64,000 bases of DNA from Methanoregula sp. (lineage in GTDB: Archaea; Halobacteriota; Methanomicrobia; Methanomicrobiales; Methanospirillaceae), in assembly GCF_028712425.1 (NCBI RefSeq), contig NZ_JAQTQD010000004.1:96925-160924 (forward strand), read 5' to 3'. The notes beneath the pieces were generated by a model that ran no database searches, was not told where the DNA came from, and worked only from the letters and a program-made list of their open reading frames with translations. Position 1 is the first letter of the stretch. Each line of letters begins with the position of its first letter. Both the position numbers and the translations under genes were made by a program. Shown here piece by piece: positions 17,025 through 25,979 of the stretch.

Positions 17025-19151
17025 TCATTTCCTTTCTCTGATATTCCGGACACATACAAGGGCAAGATCTTTGCCGAGATACCTGACCGGGATCGCGTAC
17101 GTTTCGACGTGGATCTCGCTCCCGTCGAGCCGAATATACACCATGTCATGGGGCGGGGATAACTTCCAGTCGCGAAATAGTGTCTGTGCCCGTTGCCGAA
17201 TGAATTCATGATAATCGCTGCGGACCCGGTCGAACAGGGAATCCTTATCAAGGTCGTTCTGGGATAATGCCCTAAAGAGACGGATGGCGGCAGGGTTCAG
17301 GTGGATGAACTTCCATGCCGATGCAATATAGATCGGAGCCGGGATGGCGTCGATGGTGTTCTGTAGCATCTCATCGTTTTCCACGAGAGCATTTGCCAGC
17401 CTTATCCTCTCTGTGATATTACGGGCAAAACAGAAGATGACTTCCGTATGTCCCTGCATCACGCAGACCAGGCCGATATCCATGTTGAGAAGGCGGCCAT
17501 CCTTGCACCGGTGCCGCGTCTGGAAACAAAGCTGCTTGTTCTTACGCAGGCATTCCAGGGACCGTTCCCAGAGTTCCGGAGTAAATGCAGGATCCAGAGA
17601 AGAGAGTTTCATCGTGCAGAGTTCTTCCCGGGAGAAACCGGTTGTCGCACACACGGTGTTATTGACATAGTGGATGTTTGCATTGGTGTCCATCCAGAAA
17701 ACTTCGTCATATGCATTATCGACAGAAAATTTCAGGAGCCGGAACCTGTCCTCTGACTCCCTGCGTTCTGAAATATCCCGGATAAAAAAGCAGCAGGTCT
17801 CGCTATCGTCAAAAAAGAAGAAATTACCCAGGACCTCCACCGGGATCGTCTTATGGTTCCTGTCCTGGATCCGTGCCTCAAAGAGGATAAAGCCGTTCTG
17901 CTTTACCGATATCCAGATTTCCTCCCAGGAAACCGGTAACGACGGATTGGTCACGGCTGGCCGTAAAAAGACCGGTACATCACCGGGCCCGACCCCAAGC
18001 ACACTGAGTGCTGACTTGTTGGATGCGGTGACCGATCCGTGTTCATCAGCCCAGACAATCATCTCGCTGGTATTGTTTATACAGAACTGGGCCTTCTGCA
18101 GGTTCTTCTCGCTCTCCTTCCGCCTCTGGATCTCCGCGAGCAGGTACCGGTTGATCCTCAAGAACTCTTCGCTCTTCTCCCTCACCAGCGCCTCGGCATT
18201 CTCGTGATAATACTGGAGCTGCTTCTGGATCTCTTTAAGTTCCGTGATATCGGTGCCGTGGGAATGGATTTCTGCAATAACCCCGTCACGGAATATGGCC
18301 CGGTGTCTCCACCGGACCCAGCGGAATTCTCCAGTGGGGGCAAGGGTACGGTGTTCGATAACATGTTCAGGATTTTCAGGGCTGATGGAGCGGTACATCT
18401 CCCGCGCAGCCTGCTGGTCTTCCACCGAGGCCCGCGGCCAGTATCTTGTCCCGATCAACTGTTCGCAGGGTACCCCAACAAAGCCGGCGAATGCAGGATT
18501 TGCGGCGAGGATCGTGCAGTTGGGTAACGATCGTACGATAAATTCCGTCTGTACATTGGTAAGTGCACGATACCGTTCTTCAAGAAGGGCAATTTCATTC
18601 CCTGCGGTTTCTGCAAGGGTGATATCCTGTATATGCAGGGCGCTGCCGGTGGTGTAATCAGGGTAAACGACCGGAATGCTCCGAATGGTGTAATGCTCCT
18701 TTTTGTCCTCCTTCACGCACGTGAACTTTACCGGCTCCCCGACCGCAGAAAATCCGGTTTTTGCCAGGTCCTCGACCGCGTTCTGTTGGAAGAGGGGAAC
18801 GGGAAGAGACCGGATCGGATGCCCAGCAATCTCTTCTTTTACACAACCAGCCCATGCGTAAAAACCGGCATTAGCATCAACGGCACACAGGTTCCGGTTA
18901 ATGCCGATCATATACTCGGGGCACATCTCGGCCAGCAGCTCGAACGGCGCACGTTTTGAGACAACAAAGATCTTTGCCTTGCCAAGGTACCTGAGATCGA
19001 GTCTTCCCTGCTGGAAGAGGATTCTTAAGTATTGTGCCGTTGTGTTACGGTTCATACCGAGAGCAGCAGCAATGTCCTTAACCATCATTCCTTCAGGATG
19101 GGGAGAGAGTATCCGGAGTATTGATGCGAGGTTGTCCTGGAGATTGTGCAT
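17025..19151 (-). CDS. PAS-array transcriptional regulator with N-terminal winged helix
   Basis: A 708-residue protein. Residues 1-65 form a DNA-binding winged helix (MHNLQDNLASILRILSPHPE, then VKDIAAALGMNRNTTAQYLR). About five PAS segments follow, near 75-185, 200-320, 350-455, 460-580 and 590-700, several ending in the PAC-type DITE/DISERR/NITERI motifs; a coiled coil lies near 320-350. No kinase or output domain follows, so the likely mode is sensing by PAS and direct control by the N-terminal helix. I start at ATG 19151, since the frame upstream has no domain content. Ligand unknown. It is divergent from the small protein and acetate-transporter operon and is a candidate regulator of it. 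Confidence 0.85.
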   Translation of the reverse strand: MHNLQDNLASILRILSPHPEGMMVKDIAAALGMNRNTTAQYLRILFQQGRLDLRYLGKAKIFVVSKRAPFELLAEMCPEYMIGINRNLCAVDANAGFYAWAGCVKEEIAGHPIRSLPVPLFQQNAVEDLAKTGFSAVGEPVKFTCVKEDKKEHYTIRSIPVVYPDYTTGSALHIQDITLAETAGNEIALLEERYRALTNVQTEFIVRSLPNCTILAANPAFAGFVGVPCEQLIGTRYWPRASVEDQQAAREMYRSISPENPEHVIEHRTLAPTGEFRWVRWRHRAIFRDGVIAEIHSHGTDITELKEIQKQLQYYHENAEALVREKSEEFLRINRYLLAEIQRRKESEKNLQKAQFCINNTSEMIVWADEHGSVTASNKSALSVLGVGPGDVPVFLRPAVTNPSLPVSWEEIWISVKQNGFILFEARIQDRNHKTIPVEVLGNFFFFDDSETCCFFIRDISERRESEDRFRLLKFSVDNAYDEVFWMDTNANIHYVNNTVCATTGFSREELCTMKLSSLDPAFTPELWERSLECLRKNKQLCFQTRHRCKDGRLLNMDIGLVCVMQGHTEVIFCFARNITERIRLANALVENDEMLQNTIDAIPAPIYIASAWKFIHLNPAAIRLFRALSQNDLDKDSLFDRVRSDYHEFIRQRAQTLFRDWKLSPPHDMVYIRLDGSEIHVETYAIPVRYLGKDLALVCVRNIRERK

Positions 19152-19194
19152 TCGTTCCAAAACCTGGATTTTTTCTGAATAAAACGTGAATGAA

Positions 19195-19300
19195 AGTATA
19201 TTATGCAAGGCATTAATGGGATGCCATTGGGTAAGTATATTTTCACCTTTGTTCTTCAAAACTTGAGTAAAAGTGATCGGATGCCATCGACCCGATGGGG
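19195..19300. promoter_or_regulatory. Candidate operator region between the PAS regulator and the satP operon
   Basis: GGATGCCAT occurs at 19219-19227 and again at 19279-19287, 60 bases apart. Each copy lies in a palindromic setting: GGCAT...ATGCC at 19209-19225 and CCATCG-ACC-CGATGG at 19284-19298. Two AGTATATT stretches nearby could be TATA elements for the minus-strand regulator. Binding by the PAS-HTH protein is a guess based on position. Confidence 0.35.
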
Positions 19301-19423
19301 GGCAATCCGTTAGCGGACTCATAACGGTCTTACCATTCGGCGTCTTTCTGTTCGGTATCTGTATGGTGGAACGGAACGCTGCCATTGCACATGGTGAGGT
19401 CGGCATCATGACTGGTGACTGAT

Positions 19424-19636
19424 ATGACGGAACAGAGGAAGCGGGTCTGGGAAAACGAGGCGTTACCAACAGGGCAGGCAAGGCAAAATGCTGCCGAGGC
19501 CGGCAGGATCCCTGCCTGGGATCCAAAGACACCCGATGCAAAAAAAACACTGGAAAACTACAAACAGAACCTGGAGCGCCTGTCGAAAGAACTGGACGAG
19601 TATTTTTCGATGAGGCGCCTGATGCCCCGGGAGTAA
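19424..19636 (+). CDS. Small charged protein upstream of satP
   Basis: A 70-residue soluble protein, MTEQRKRVWENEALPTGQAR..., rich in charged residues, with a C-terminal helix (DAKKTLENYKQNLERLSKEL) likely to form a coiled coil. ATG 19424 is favoured because GGTGA lies five bases upstream; a GTG at 19415 is the longer choice. I recognise no family. It lies 183 bases before the acetate transporter on the same strand. The ribosome site and sequence character make it believable as a gene. Confidence 0.55.
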   Translation: MTEQRKRVWENEALPTGQARQNAAEAGRIPAWDPKTPDAKKTLENYKQNLERLSKELDEYFSMRRLMPRE

Positions 19637-19819
19637 GGGGGGAAAAGGTGTTCACGTACCGTCATGGGAACGGAACCGGAGATTTCCGGCATGCTCCCTG
19701 CAGGACATCCTCGTCATCAACGGGACGCCCCCCTCCGGGGCAAACCGTGCCAGTTTTGTATGCCTGGCCAAACCGGCCGACTTGGATTAGACAGATGAAA
19801 TTTCAGGACAGTGTGATTC

Positions 19820-20422
19820 ATGACATCAGCAGCAACGATTGATGAAGTATTCAAGAACGAGATACGGATATCCGACACGACCGCGAACCCGGGAGCCCTT
19901 GGCCTGCTGGCGTTCGGGCTGACAACGATCATCCTGAACCTGCACAATGCCGGGCTTTTCGGCATGGGCTCAGCAGTCTTTGCCATGGGCATATTCTATG
20001 GCGGCATCGCACAGGTTATTGCCGGTATCATGGAATGGAAGAAGAACAACACATTCGGCATGACCGCATTCATCTCGTACGGGTTCTTCTGGATCGTGCT
20101 GGTATTCATGATGCTGATGCCGGCACTGGGGTGGACCGGTGCGCTGGACAAGGTATCGCTCATCTGCTACCTTGCACTGTGGGGCCTTTTCTCCCTGGTG
20201 ATGTTTGTCATCACGTTACGGCTCTCGAAAGCGCTCCAGGTTGTCTTTGGCTTGCTGGTCCTGCTTTTTGCGCTGCTGGTCACCGGGAACGCACTGGGCA
20301 GTGAGATGATCCTCCATATTGCCGGCATTGAGGGAGTTCTCTGCGGTCTCTCTGCAATGTACACCGGCCTTGGGGAAGTCATGAACGAAGTGTACAAAGA
20401 CAAGATTGTCAACCTCGGGTGA
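19820..20422 (+). CDS. satP: Acetate uptake transporter, SatP/GPR1-FUN34-YaaH family
   Basis: A 200-residue integral membrane protein with six hydrophobic helices. The family signature [19 protein letters not shown] is at residues 23-41, and the second-helix segment [20 protein letters not shown] matches the GPR1/FUN34/YaaH pattern. Members move acetate or succinate with protons, or act as acetate channels. A GTGAT precedes the ATG. Its stop overlaps the ribosome site of the next gene (GGGTGA), so it is tightly coupled to a chemoreceptor gene, which suggests that acetate transport and signalling are linked in this organism. Confidence 0.92.
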   Translation: MTSAATIDEVFKNEIRISDTTANPGALGLLAFGLTTIILNLHNAGLFGMGSAVFAMGIFYGGIAQVIAGIMEWKKNNTFGMTAFISYGFFWIVLVFMMLMPALGWTGALDKVSLICYLALWGLFSLVMFVITLRLSKALQVVFGLLVLLFALLVTGNALGSEMILHIAGIEGVLCGLSAMYTGLGEVMNEVYKDKIVNLG

Positions 20423-20427
20423 ATACC

Positions 20428-21906
20428 ATGATCGAGTTAAAAGACATGATGGAGATGTTTGAGAAGAATCCTCTTTCACAGGCACTTCTCGACAATGAGT
20501 TGCGAATCGTGCTGGAAAACCCGGCATTTGAAAAACTGTCGGGATACAACAAGGACCGCCTCCGTAACATGAAGTTCACGGATTTCAAGGACAAGGGCAT
20601 GATCAAATACCTTGAGAATTCTGGTGAATCTGTTGTTGAAGCGATCAGCAGGAAAGCGACCACGGTCGGCCAGAGTACCCTTGAGACTCCTGCCGGAGTC
20701 CATGTCGTGATACGGACGAACATGCCCATCTTCGATGAGAAGGGAGAGGTCAAGTTCGTTTACGTTACGTACAACGATGTCACGAAGATCGTAAAGACAC
20801 AGAAATTCATGGCGGCGGATGTTGAAGTCCTGTCTGGGGCGTATGCAAAGATGGCTGCCGGGGACCTCACTGTCCGGGTTGAACTTCAAAAACCTGATGA
20901 AGATACCCTGGAGGTTCACAACACCATCATCAAGCTGCGGGATGCTGTCCGCGGCATTGTTGTTTCCCTCGAGAAGAACATCGGCGATGTCAACGGTCAG
21001 ATGCAGAACCTGACTTCAACGGCAGACAATGCAACGAAGAGCGTCGAGGACGCGTCCAAGAGTGTCAACCAGATCGCAAAGAATGCCGGCATCGTCTCGG
21101 AGAACGCCCAGAAGTCGGCGGAGGGCATCGAACAGATGTCCAAGGCAATGCAGGATATGAGCGCCGCAGTCGAGGAGATCACGTCCAGCATGGAGAGCGT
21201 ATCCTCCCAGGCCAACAATGCAAAGGACTCTGCCCGGACCGGTGCCGTCCTTGCCGAGAATGTCAATAAGGACATGGTGGAGATCACGACATCTACTGGA
21301 ACGACCTTTGCAGTCATCAAGGACATCGAGAAACAGATGACCGATATCGGCAAGATCATCGTGCTGATCCGCGACCTTGCAAGCCAGACCAACCTTCTCG
21401 CGCTCAATGCCGCGATCGAAGCAGCCCGCGCGGGAGAGCACGGCAGGGGCTTTGCCGTTGTCGCATCGGAAGTCAAGTCGCTGGCACAGGAGTCCCGTTC
21501 GAGCGCCGAGAAGATCGAGGAGATGATCACGCAGCTCAACATTGCCACCAAGAAGGCAGCCGATGGCATGGAGGGCGCCCAGAACATGGTGAAGAAGGGC
21601 GCAGCCGAGGCGCAGCAGGCACTTGAGGCATTCAGGACAATCCAGAAAGCGGCCGAGACCGTTGCCAACAGCGCCTCTGAAGTCGCCGCCGCGACCGAGG
21701 AGCAGGCTGCAACCACCGAAGAGATCACGGCAAGCGTCCACGAGGTGGCAAACCTGATCGAACGGACAGCAAAGGAAGCGGGTGATGCTGCTGCAGCTAC
21801 CGAGGAATCCGCTGCCGCCATTGACGAGATCACAAAGATGATCCAGACCGTTAATGACGTGGCCGTCCAGGCAATGGAAGCAAACAAGAAGTTCAAGGTG
21901 GACTAA
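20428..21906 (+). CDS. Soluble methyl-accepting chemotaxis protein with PAS sensor
   Basis: A 492-residue chemoreceptor without membrane helices. An N-terminal PAS domain (about 10-120, [20 protein letters not shown]) is followed by a HAMP-like linker (about 128-175, [14 protein letters not shown]) and a long MCP signalling coiled coil. The kinase-control tip is intact: [20 protein letters not shown] near residues 313-332. ATG 20428 is chosen because GGTGA sits five bases upstream and overlaps the satP stop. It should signal through CheW and CheA; cheW is next, cheA is not in the window. Confidence 0.93.
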   Translation: MIELKDMMEMFEKNPLSQALLDNELRIVLENPAFEKLSGYNKDRLRNMKFTDFKDKGMIKYLENSGESVVEAISRKATTVGQSTLETPAGVHVVIRTNMPIFDEKGEVKFVYVTYNDVTKIVKTQKFMAADVEVLSGAYAKMAAGDLTVRVELQKPDEDTLEVHNTIIKLRDAVRGIVVSLEKNIGDVNGQMQNLTSTADNATKSVEDASKSVNQIAKNAGIVSENAQKSAEGIEQMSKAMQDMSAAVEEITSSMESVSSQANNAKDSARTGAVLAENVNKDMVEITTSTGTTFAVIKDIEKQMTDIGKIIVLIRDLASQTNLLALNAAIEAARAGEHGRGFAVVASEVKSLAQESRSSAEKIEEMITQLNIATKKAADGMEGAQNMVKKGAAEAQQALEAFRTIQKAAETVANSASEVAAATEEQAATTEEITASVHEVANLIERTAKEAGDAAAATEESAAAIDEITKMIQTVNDVAVQAMEANKKFKVD

Positions 21907-21925
21907 CGCAGGGAGACGGTTGCCC

Positions 21926-22459
21926 ATGTCAGCAAAGGCAAGCGAACCTGTTGCGGTAAGAAAGGGTCCCGCCACGGTAGAGAAAATACCTGATACCATC
22001 CAGATCGTGGAGTTCGTGCTCGGCAACGAACACTTTGCCATCGACCTGTTCGATGTTAAGGAAGTCGTGGAGTATACTACGATCACAAAACTCCCCAACG
22101 TGGCCCCGTACGTCCGCGGGATCATCGATCTTCGCGGCGAGATCACCATGATCATCGATTTGAAACAGCGTTTAAACATCACCGACGCAAGTGTCCTGCC
22201 CGTTGAATCGTCGCGGATCATCGTCCTCGACGAAACAATCTCTTCGTTAAAGACCGGGATACTTGTGGATGACGTGACGTCGGTCTCCACGTTCGAGGGG
22301 AGCCAGGTGGATCATACCTCCGCTTCCGTGAACCGGGATGACACCTCTATCCTCGGTATCATCAAGCGGAAGGTACGTGTCCGCGACCGGGAGACCAACG
22401 AACTTATTATCTGGATCGATATCAAGCAGCTGCTTGGCGATATCGACGCTTCCCCTTGA
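21926..22459 (+). CDS. cheW: Chemotaxis coupling protein CheW
   Basis: A 177-residue CheW, the adaptor that links chemoreceptors to the kinase CheA. The core starts at about residue 24 with IQIVEFVLGNEHFAIDLFDV, then VVEYTTITKLPNVAPYVRGI and IDLRGEITMIIDLKQRL, all standard CheW motifs. Start ATG 21926 has GGGAG nine bases upstream; in-frame extension into the MCP gene is unlikely. It is the last gene of the satP-MCP-cheW unit and is followed by a strong terminator. Confidence 0.95.
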   Translation: MSAKASEPVAVRKGPATVEKIPDTIQIVEFVLGNEHFAIDLFDVKEVVEYTTITKLPNVAPYVRGIIDLRGEITMIIDLKQRLNITDASVLPVESSRIIVLDETISSLKTGILVDDVTSVSTFEGSQVDHTSASVNRDDTSILGIIKRKVRVRDRETNELIIWIDIKQLLGDIDASP

Positions 22460-22464
22460 TCCGG

Positions 22465-22501
22465 TGTTCCAGTGTGGACCACTGGAACATCTTTTTTTTT
22501 T
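22465..22501 (+). terminator. Hairpin plus T-run terminator after cheW
   Basis: TGTTCCAGT (22465-22473) pairs perfectly with ACTGGAACA (22481-22489) across a seven-base loop, followed by C and a run of T residues. This looks like a bacterial-style intrinsic terminator six bases after the cheW stop. Confidence 0.75.
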
Positions 22502-22602
22502 GCGTACCTGTTGTTCCTGCTCTGGAGCCGGTAATCCTGGGAACCGCCCCCCAGAATTCCCCCGATGAGCAAAAAAGAAAAAAATCTCTCCAATTAAGAT
22601 CC

Positions 22603-23157
22603 TTATTTCACCAGTGCCCGGCCCAGATCCTTTGCTTTTTGCAACGTCTCCGGGAACTGTGCAATATCTTCCGGCAGGAGGCAGCGGTTCTGGCAGATGA
22701 ATCCCCCGTCCGAAAAACCGAGGAAGCCGAAGACGAACTTGACGTAATCGTTAACCGGCTTCATGGCCTCGGGCTCCATTCCTCCGCACGTGAGCGCGAC
22801 CGCCAGCTTCTTTCCTTTCGGGAAATCCGTGGTGAAATCCGACTTGACCAGGGCATAAAGCCGGTCGATGAACGGGTACGCCTGGGCGTTCAGCCGGCCC
22901 CAGTAGATCGGGGAGCCCAGCACAACAGCGTCTGCGCCCTCCAGTTTTTCGATAAGCGCCGTCATCTCATCTTCGATAACGCAGCCGTCCTCAGTCTTGC
23001 ACTTATTGCAGCCGAGACATGGCTGGATGTTCATCATGCAGAGCCGCACGATCTCGGTCTTTGCCCCGGCTTCCTTTGCGCCGGCAAGGATATTCTCGAC
23101 AAGCGTCTGGCTGTTTGCGCCCCTCCGGGGGCTTGTTACAATTCCGAGGACTTTCAT
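22603..23157 (-). CDS. NADPH-dependent FMN reductase / iron-sulfur flavoprotein-like
   Basis: A 184-residue flavodoxin-fold protein. MKVLGIVTSPRRGANSQTLV holds the FMN phosphate loop, and IQPCLGCNKCKTEDGCVIED carries the compact cysteine cluster (CxxCxxC plus C) of archaeal iron-sulfur flavoproteins. SPIYWGRLNAQAYPFIDRL is the conserved FMN-site segment. Such proteins move electrons between ferredoxin and other acceptors, possibly in oxidative stress defence. It is followed upstream on the same strand by a MerR regulator gene, about 130 bases away. Confidence 0.88.
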   Translation of the reverse strand: MKVLGIVTSPRRGANSQTLVENILAGAKEAGAKTEIVRLCMMNIQPCLGCNKCKTEDGCVIEDEMTALIEKLEGADAVVLGSPIYWGRLNAQAYPFIDRLYALVKSDFTTDFPKGKKLAVALTCGGMEPEAMKPVNDYVKFVFGFLGFSDGGFICQNRCLLPEDIAQFPETLQKAKDLGRALVK

Positions 23158-23285
23158 GATCGCTCTAGACTGATGATTTTGCGCGAAGGGTAATAAAAGG
23201 AAGAGGGCCGGTGCCACAGGAAACCGCACAACCGGCCTTATAGCGCTGCATGGCCTTCGCGTAATCCGCCGCCGTTTCCGGCAGG

Positions 23286-24146
23286 TCAGTGCTGCTGCCG
23301 CAGGGCATCCATGTCGATGGGGATCTGCAGCTCGGTGAGGAGCTCGCTCTCCGCGACAACGTTCGGGTCCGTGAGGTAGATTTCCCGGCAGGCGCCGTTT
23401 CCTACAAAGCCCCTCTCCTCCGCGTATGCCTCGATACGGCTCCAGGCTGCCTGGAGACCGGAGTACGATCCTTTGTGGATGAGGGAGAGGCATTTTCCGC
23501 CCGGCAGGGTCCGGACATCCATCTCCGCATCCGTGAGCACAACCCGCCCGGTGATCGGTGCAGCGCACTCCATTGTCGCATCCTTCTCCCGGTACTCGTT
23601 GTCGAGATACAGGGTCATGAACGGCCCGGTCACTTTCAGGCCGGTCCTCTGGTTCTCTTCCGAAAAGATCTGGCCGCAGAGTGCCGGCATGAGCCGCGAG
23701 ATGGTCTCGCCGTACGGGCCGGTCCCTTTCTTTGCAATGATCCGCTGGGGCGGGATTTCCTTGACAAGAGGTTCGTTCAGTGACATATAGATCAACTCTA
23801 ATGAGGCGTCTTCGTCTGCGAGGATCGCCTCGATCTGTTGTAACCGGCTGACTTCGGACCGGATCTCCTGCCGTCTCCTTGCAAAGAGTGTGCGGATGGT
23901 GTCCGTGTCACGCCCCTCTTTTGCCGAAAGGAGATCGCCGATCTCGGCCGGGGAGAACCCGAGCGTGCAGAGCGTCTTGATGGAGACGCCGCGTGCGATC
24001 TGGGCGCCCGTGTAATACCGGTAGCCCGTGCAGATGTCCTTTACCTGCGGCACGAGCAGGCCCCGTTCATCGTAAAACCGGAGCGCTTTCTGGCTGAGCC
24101 GGGTGATAAGCGAGAACCGGCCGATGGGGATCTGGTCGCCTGCCAT
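23286..24146 (-). CDS. MerR-family regulator with GyrI-like ligand domain
   Basis: A 286-residue regulator. Residues 6-75 are a MerR winged helix (IGRFSLITRLSQKALRFYDE, then YRYYTGAQIARGVSIKTLCT), followed by a dimer helix and a GyrI-like effector-binding domain (about 125-286, with HKGSYSGLQAAWSRIEAYAE). This is the BmrR-like layout that responds to drugs or other hydrophobic ligands. It probably controls itself and the adjacent flavoprotein. MerR regulators are more usual in bacteria, so transfer is possible, but base composition looks like the surroundings. Confidence 0.9.
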   Translation of the reverse strand: MAGDQIPIGRFSLITRLSQKALRFYDERGLLVPQVKDICTGYRYYTGAQIARGVSIKTLCTLGFSPAEIGDLLSAKEGRDTDTIRTLFARRRQEIRSEVSRLQQIEAILADEDASLELIYMSLNEPLVKEIPPQRIIAKKGTGPYGETISRLMPALCGQIFSEENQRTGLKVTGPFMTLYLDNEYREKDATMECAAPITGRVVLTDAEMDVRTLPGGKCLSLIHKGSYSGLQAAWSRIEAYAEERGFVGNGACREIYLTDPNVVAESELLTELQIPIDMDALRQQH

Positions 24147-24332
24147 TGTTACACTAACCTGTGCGCTGCAAGAGCAAATAGGATGCCGGAGTCTCCTGTG
24201 GGGGAGAGTTCCGGAGATGGGGAATCGATCACAGATAATTTCCCGGCAACCGGATGTGTGAATCCTATCGTAATACCCGTCAGTCCGGTGTCAAGGATCG
24301 ATCAAAAGGAGAGCCAAAAAATGATGAACTGT

Positions 24333-24749
24333 TTATTCCTGTACGATAGTAACACCGGTCTTCCGGAAGTGCCGGTCGAAGGTATAGATCTCATCGATGC
24401 CGAGGCGTTCCATGATGATAAGGGCGAGCGCATCGTTGATGCTGATGGAGTATTTCTTTGAAAGACCGATGCTCTCGCGGTAATCGTCAGCTGAAACCGG
24501 CTCGATGGATAGTGTGGATTTTATCAGGAGCGCCGACAGGAAGTCGCAGGCAAACTGTAGCGTGGCAGCATCTTCGAGTACATTGGCCACTTCGCTCAGG
24601 TGGACCGTGGTCGTTATGACCGGCTCGCCATCGTTCACCCGCAAAAAGATCTCACGTGCCGCTTTTTTCTTCTGTTGTACCGCATCCGGCAGAGAACCCT
24701 TCGGCTTCAGGACTGCGTAGATGAAGACGCTGGCGTCAATGAACCGCAT
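24333..24749 (-). CDS. vapC: PIN-domain toxin VapC
   Basis: A 138-residue PIN-domain RNase, the toxin of a VapBC pair. The acidic catalytic residues are visible: D5 in MRFIDASVFIYA, E52 in VHLSEVANVL, D near 105 in SINDALALIIM and D near 123 in YTFDRHF. VapC enzymes cut tRNA or rRNA when released from VapB. Its 5' end overlaps vapB by 14 bases. A stretch of DNA resembling its 3' end occurs at about 29655. Confidence 0.9.
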   Translation of the reverse strand: MRFIDASVFIYAVLKPKGSLPDAVQQKKKAAREIFLRVNDGEPVITTTVHLSEVANVLEDAATLQFACDFLSALLIKSTLSIEPVSADDYRESIGLSKKYSISINDALALIIMERLGIDEIYTFDRHFRKTGVTIVQE

Positions 24750-24972
24750 CTTTCCTCAGGCCCTTGCGGAGCTTATGGTAATTGTCAAAGTGCTCCGCTT
24801 CGACTTCCACGGCATCCACAAACCGCGAAAGGTCTGCATCCGCAGGCCGGATCTCGAGATGGTCGTCCTCGTCAATGACAACAACCGAACTGGTCCGGAG
24901 CCGGGCCCGCCATGCTTTCGGGAGGATGATCCTTCCCTGGGCATCAACCGGTTTGATCTCCACTTTTGGCAT
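24736..24972 (-). CDS. vapB: AbrB/MazE-type antitoxin VapB
   Basis: A 78-residue antitoxin with an N-terminal SpoVT/AbrB swapped-hairpin domain (VEIKPVDAQGRIILPKAWRA and VVVIDEDDHLEIRP) and a charged C-terminal helix that would wrap around VapC. It is the upstream gene of the pair and presumably represses the operon. The 14-base overlap with vapC is typical. The 5' region contains AATTAATTG and TAATAAAAC stretches that could form the promoter. Confidence 0.9.
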   Translation of the reverse strand: MPKVEIKPVDAQGRIILPKAWRARLRTSSVVVIDEDDHLEIRPADADLSRFVDAVEVEAEHFDNYHKLRKGLRKDAVH

Positions 24973-25087
24973 AATTCACCAGAAATTAATTGTTTCACCA
25001 GATAATAAAACAATTGCCATTTTTTGAATACCCATGGCGCGAATGTATCGTATCCTTGATCATCAGCGAGGAAATATCTCCCGCCTC

Positions 25088-25909
25088 TCACACCGACCCG
25101 GCCCATGGCTCATGGAAGAACCGTTCCCGGTCCGCCACAACAATCCCTGCTGCAACCGCTAGCAGCAGCACCGTGACGATGCACTTGGTGAACTGTTCAG
25201 CCGGGATATAACTCATCGCGACATTTGCGGAGAGGTGAAAGAGGAAGCAGGCAACGATGCTCCGGTTGTTCCGGTAGAAGAGCCAGTTGACGATGAAGGA
25301 GATCGCAAAGACACTAAGAAAAAAATTTGCCGTGTACAGTCCACTCGACAGCAGGCTGTTGTGGTAGAACCCGGAGATGAAGAAGAGCGGGATATGCCAG
25401 ACTGCCCAGAGAAGGGCAAACCAGAGGGTTGCGACAAACAGCGTGTACCGGCTCCGCAGGCTGTCCATCCCGTACCCCCGCCATCCCGCCTCTTCAAACG
25501 CCGGGGCAAGGAAGAGTCCGACAAGGCCCTGGATGGTCAGAAAAACCGCCCCGAGCCGGATGGTGAACTGGTCCGGTGATTTCCCGAAGAGAAGGGAGAT
25601 GCCGATCGCGACACACATCACGGCCGGGACCAGGAAGAGAATGACCGGCAGCGTCCGGATGTCGATCCTCTTAAGGCTGAATAACCGGTCCTTGTAATCG
25701 CTCCAGAGTGCCGGGCTCTTTGCCCGCCAGAACATAACGAGCGCGGCAACGAGCGGCCCGTTGAGCCCGGCAACCACCAGCAGGCCAGTCAGTTCTCCGG
25801 ATCCGCCATGGTTGCTGAAGTATGCGGCAGCGAACAGAATTGGCCAGGTGACCGCATACGCGATGAGGAAGAAGAGAGCGGAGTGGTATTTATGCGGGGT
25901 GCCGGTCAT
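25088..25909 (-). CDS. CPBP-family intramembrane glutamic protease
   Basis: A 273-residue protein with about eight hydrophobic helices. The catalytic motifs of CPBP/Abi proteases are present: EEAGWRG near residues 139-145, AVWHIPLFF near 168-176 and FHLSANVAMSY near 222-232. The archaeal and bacterial family includes prenyl-protein-protease relatives with roles in peptide maturation or immunity. The substrate cannot be read from context. It is a single gene, with vapBC downstream and a TetR gene upstream on the same strand. Confidence 0.92.
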   Translation of the reverse strand: MTGTPHKYHSALFFLIAYAVTWPILFAAAYFSNHGGSGELTGLLVVAGLNGPLVAALVMFWRAKSPALWSDYKDRLFSLKRIDIRTLPVILFLVPAVMCVAIGISLLFGKSPDQFTIRLGAVFLTIQGLVGLFLAPAFEEAGWRGYGMDSLRSRYTLFVATLWFALLWAVWHIPLFFISGFYHNSLLSSGLYTANFFLSVFAISFIVNWLFYRNNRSIVACFLFHLSANVAMSYIPAEQFTKCIVTVLLLAVAAGIVVADRERFFHEPWAGSV

Positions 25910-25979
25910 CGGGATTGCCTGCAGGGGAGTTGTGCAGGCATGGGGATAAGCGGATCGGGCAGTCCTGGTCCCGCATCCC

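Noticed and set aside
21016-22290. Minus-strand frame of 424 residues
   Set aside because: Antisense to the MCP and CheW genes, cysteine- and leucine-rich as expected from a shadow frame.
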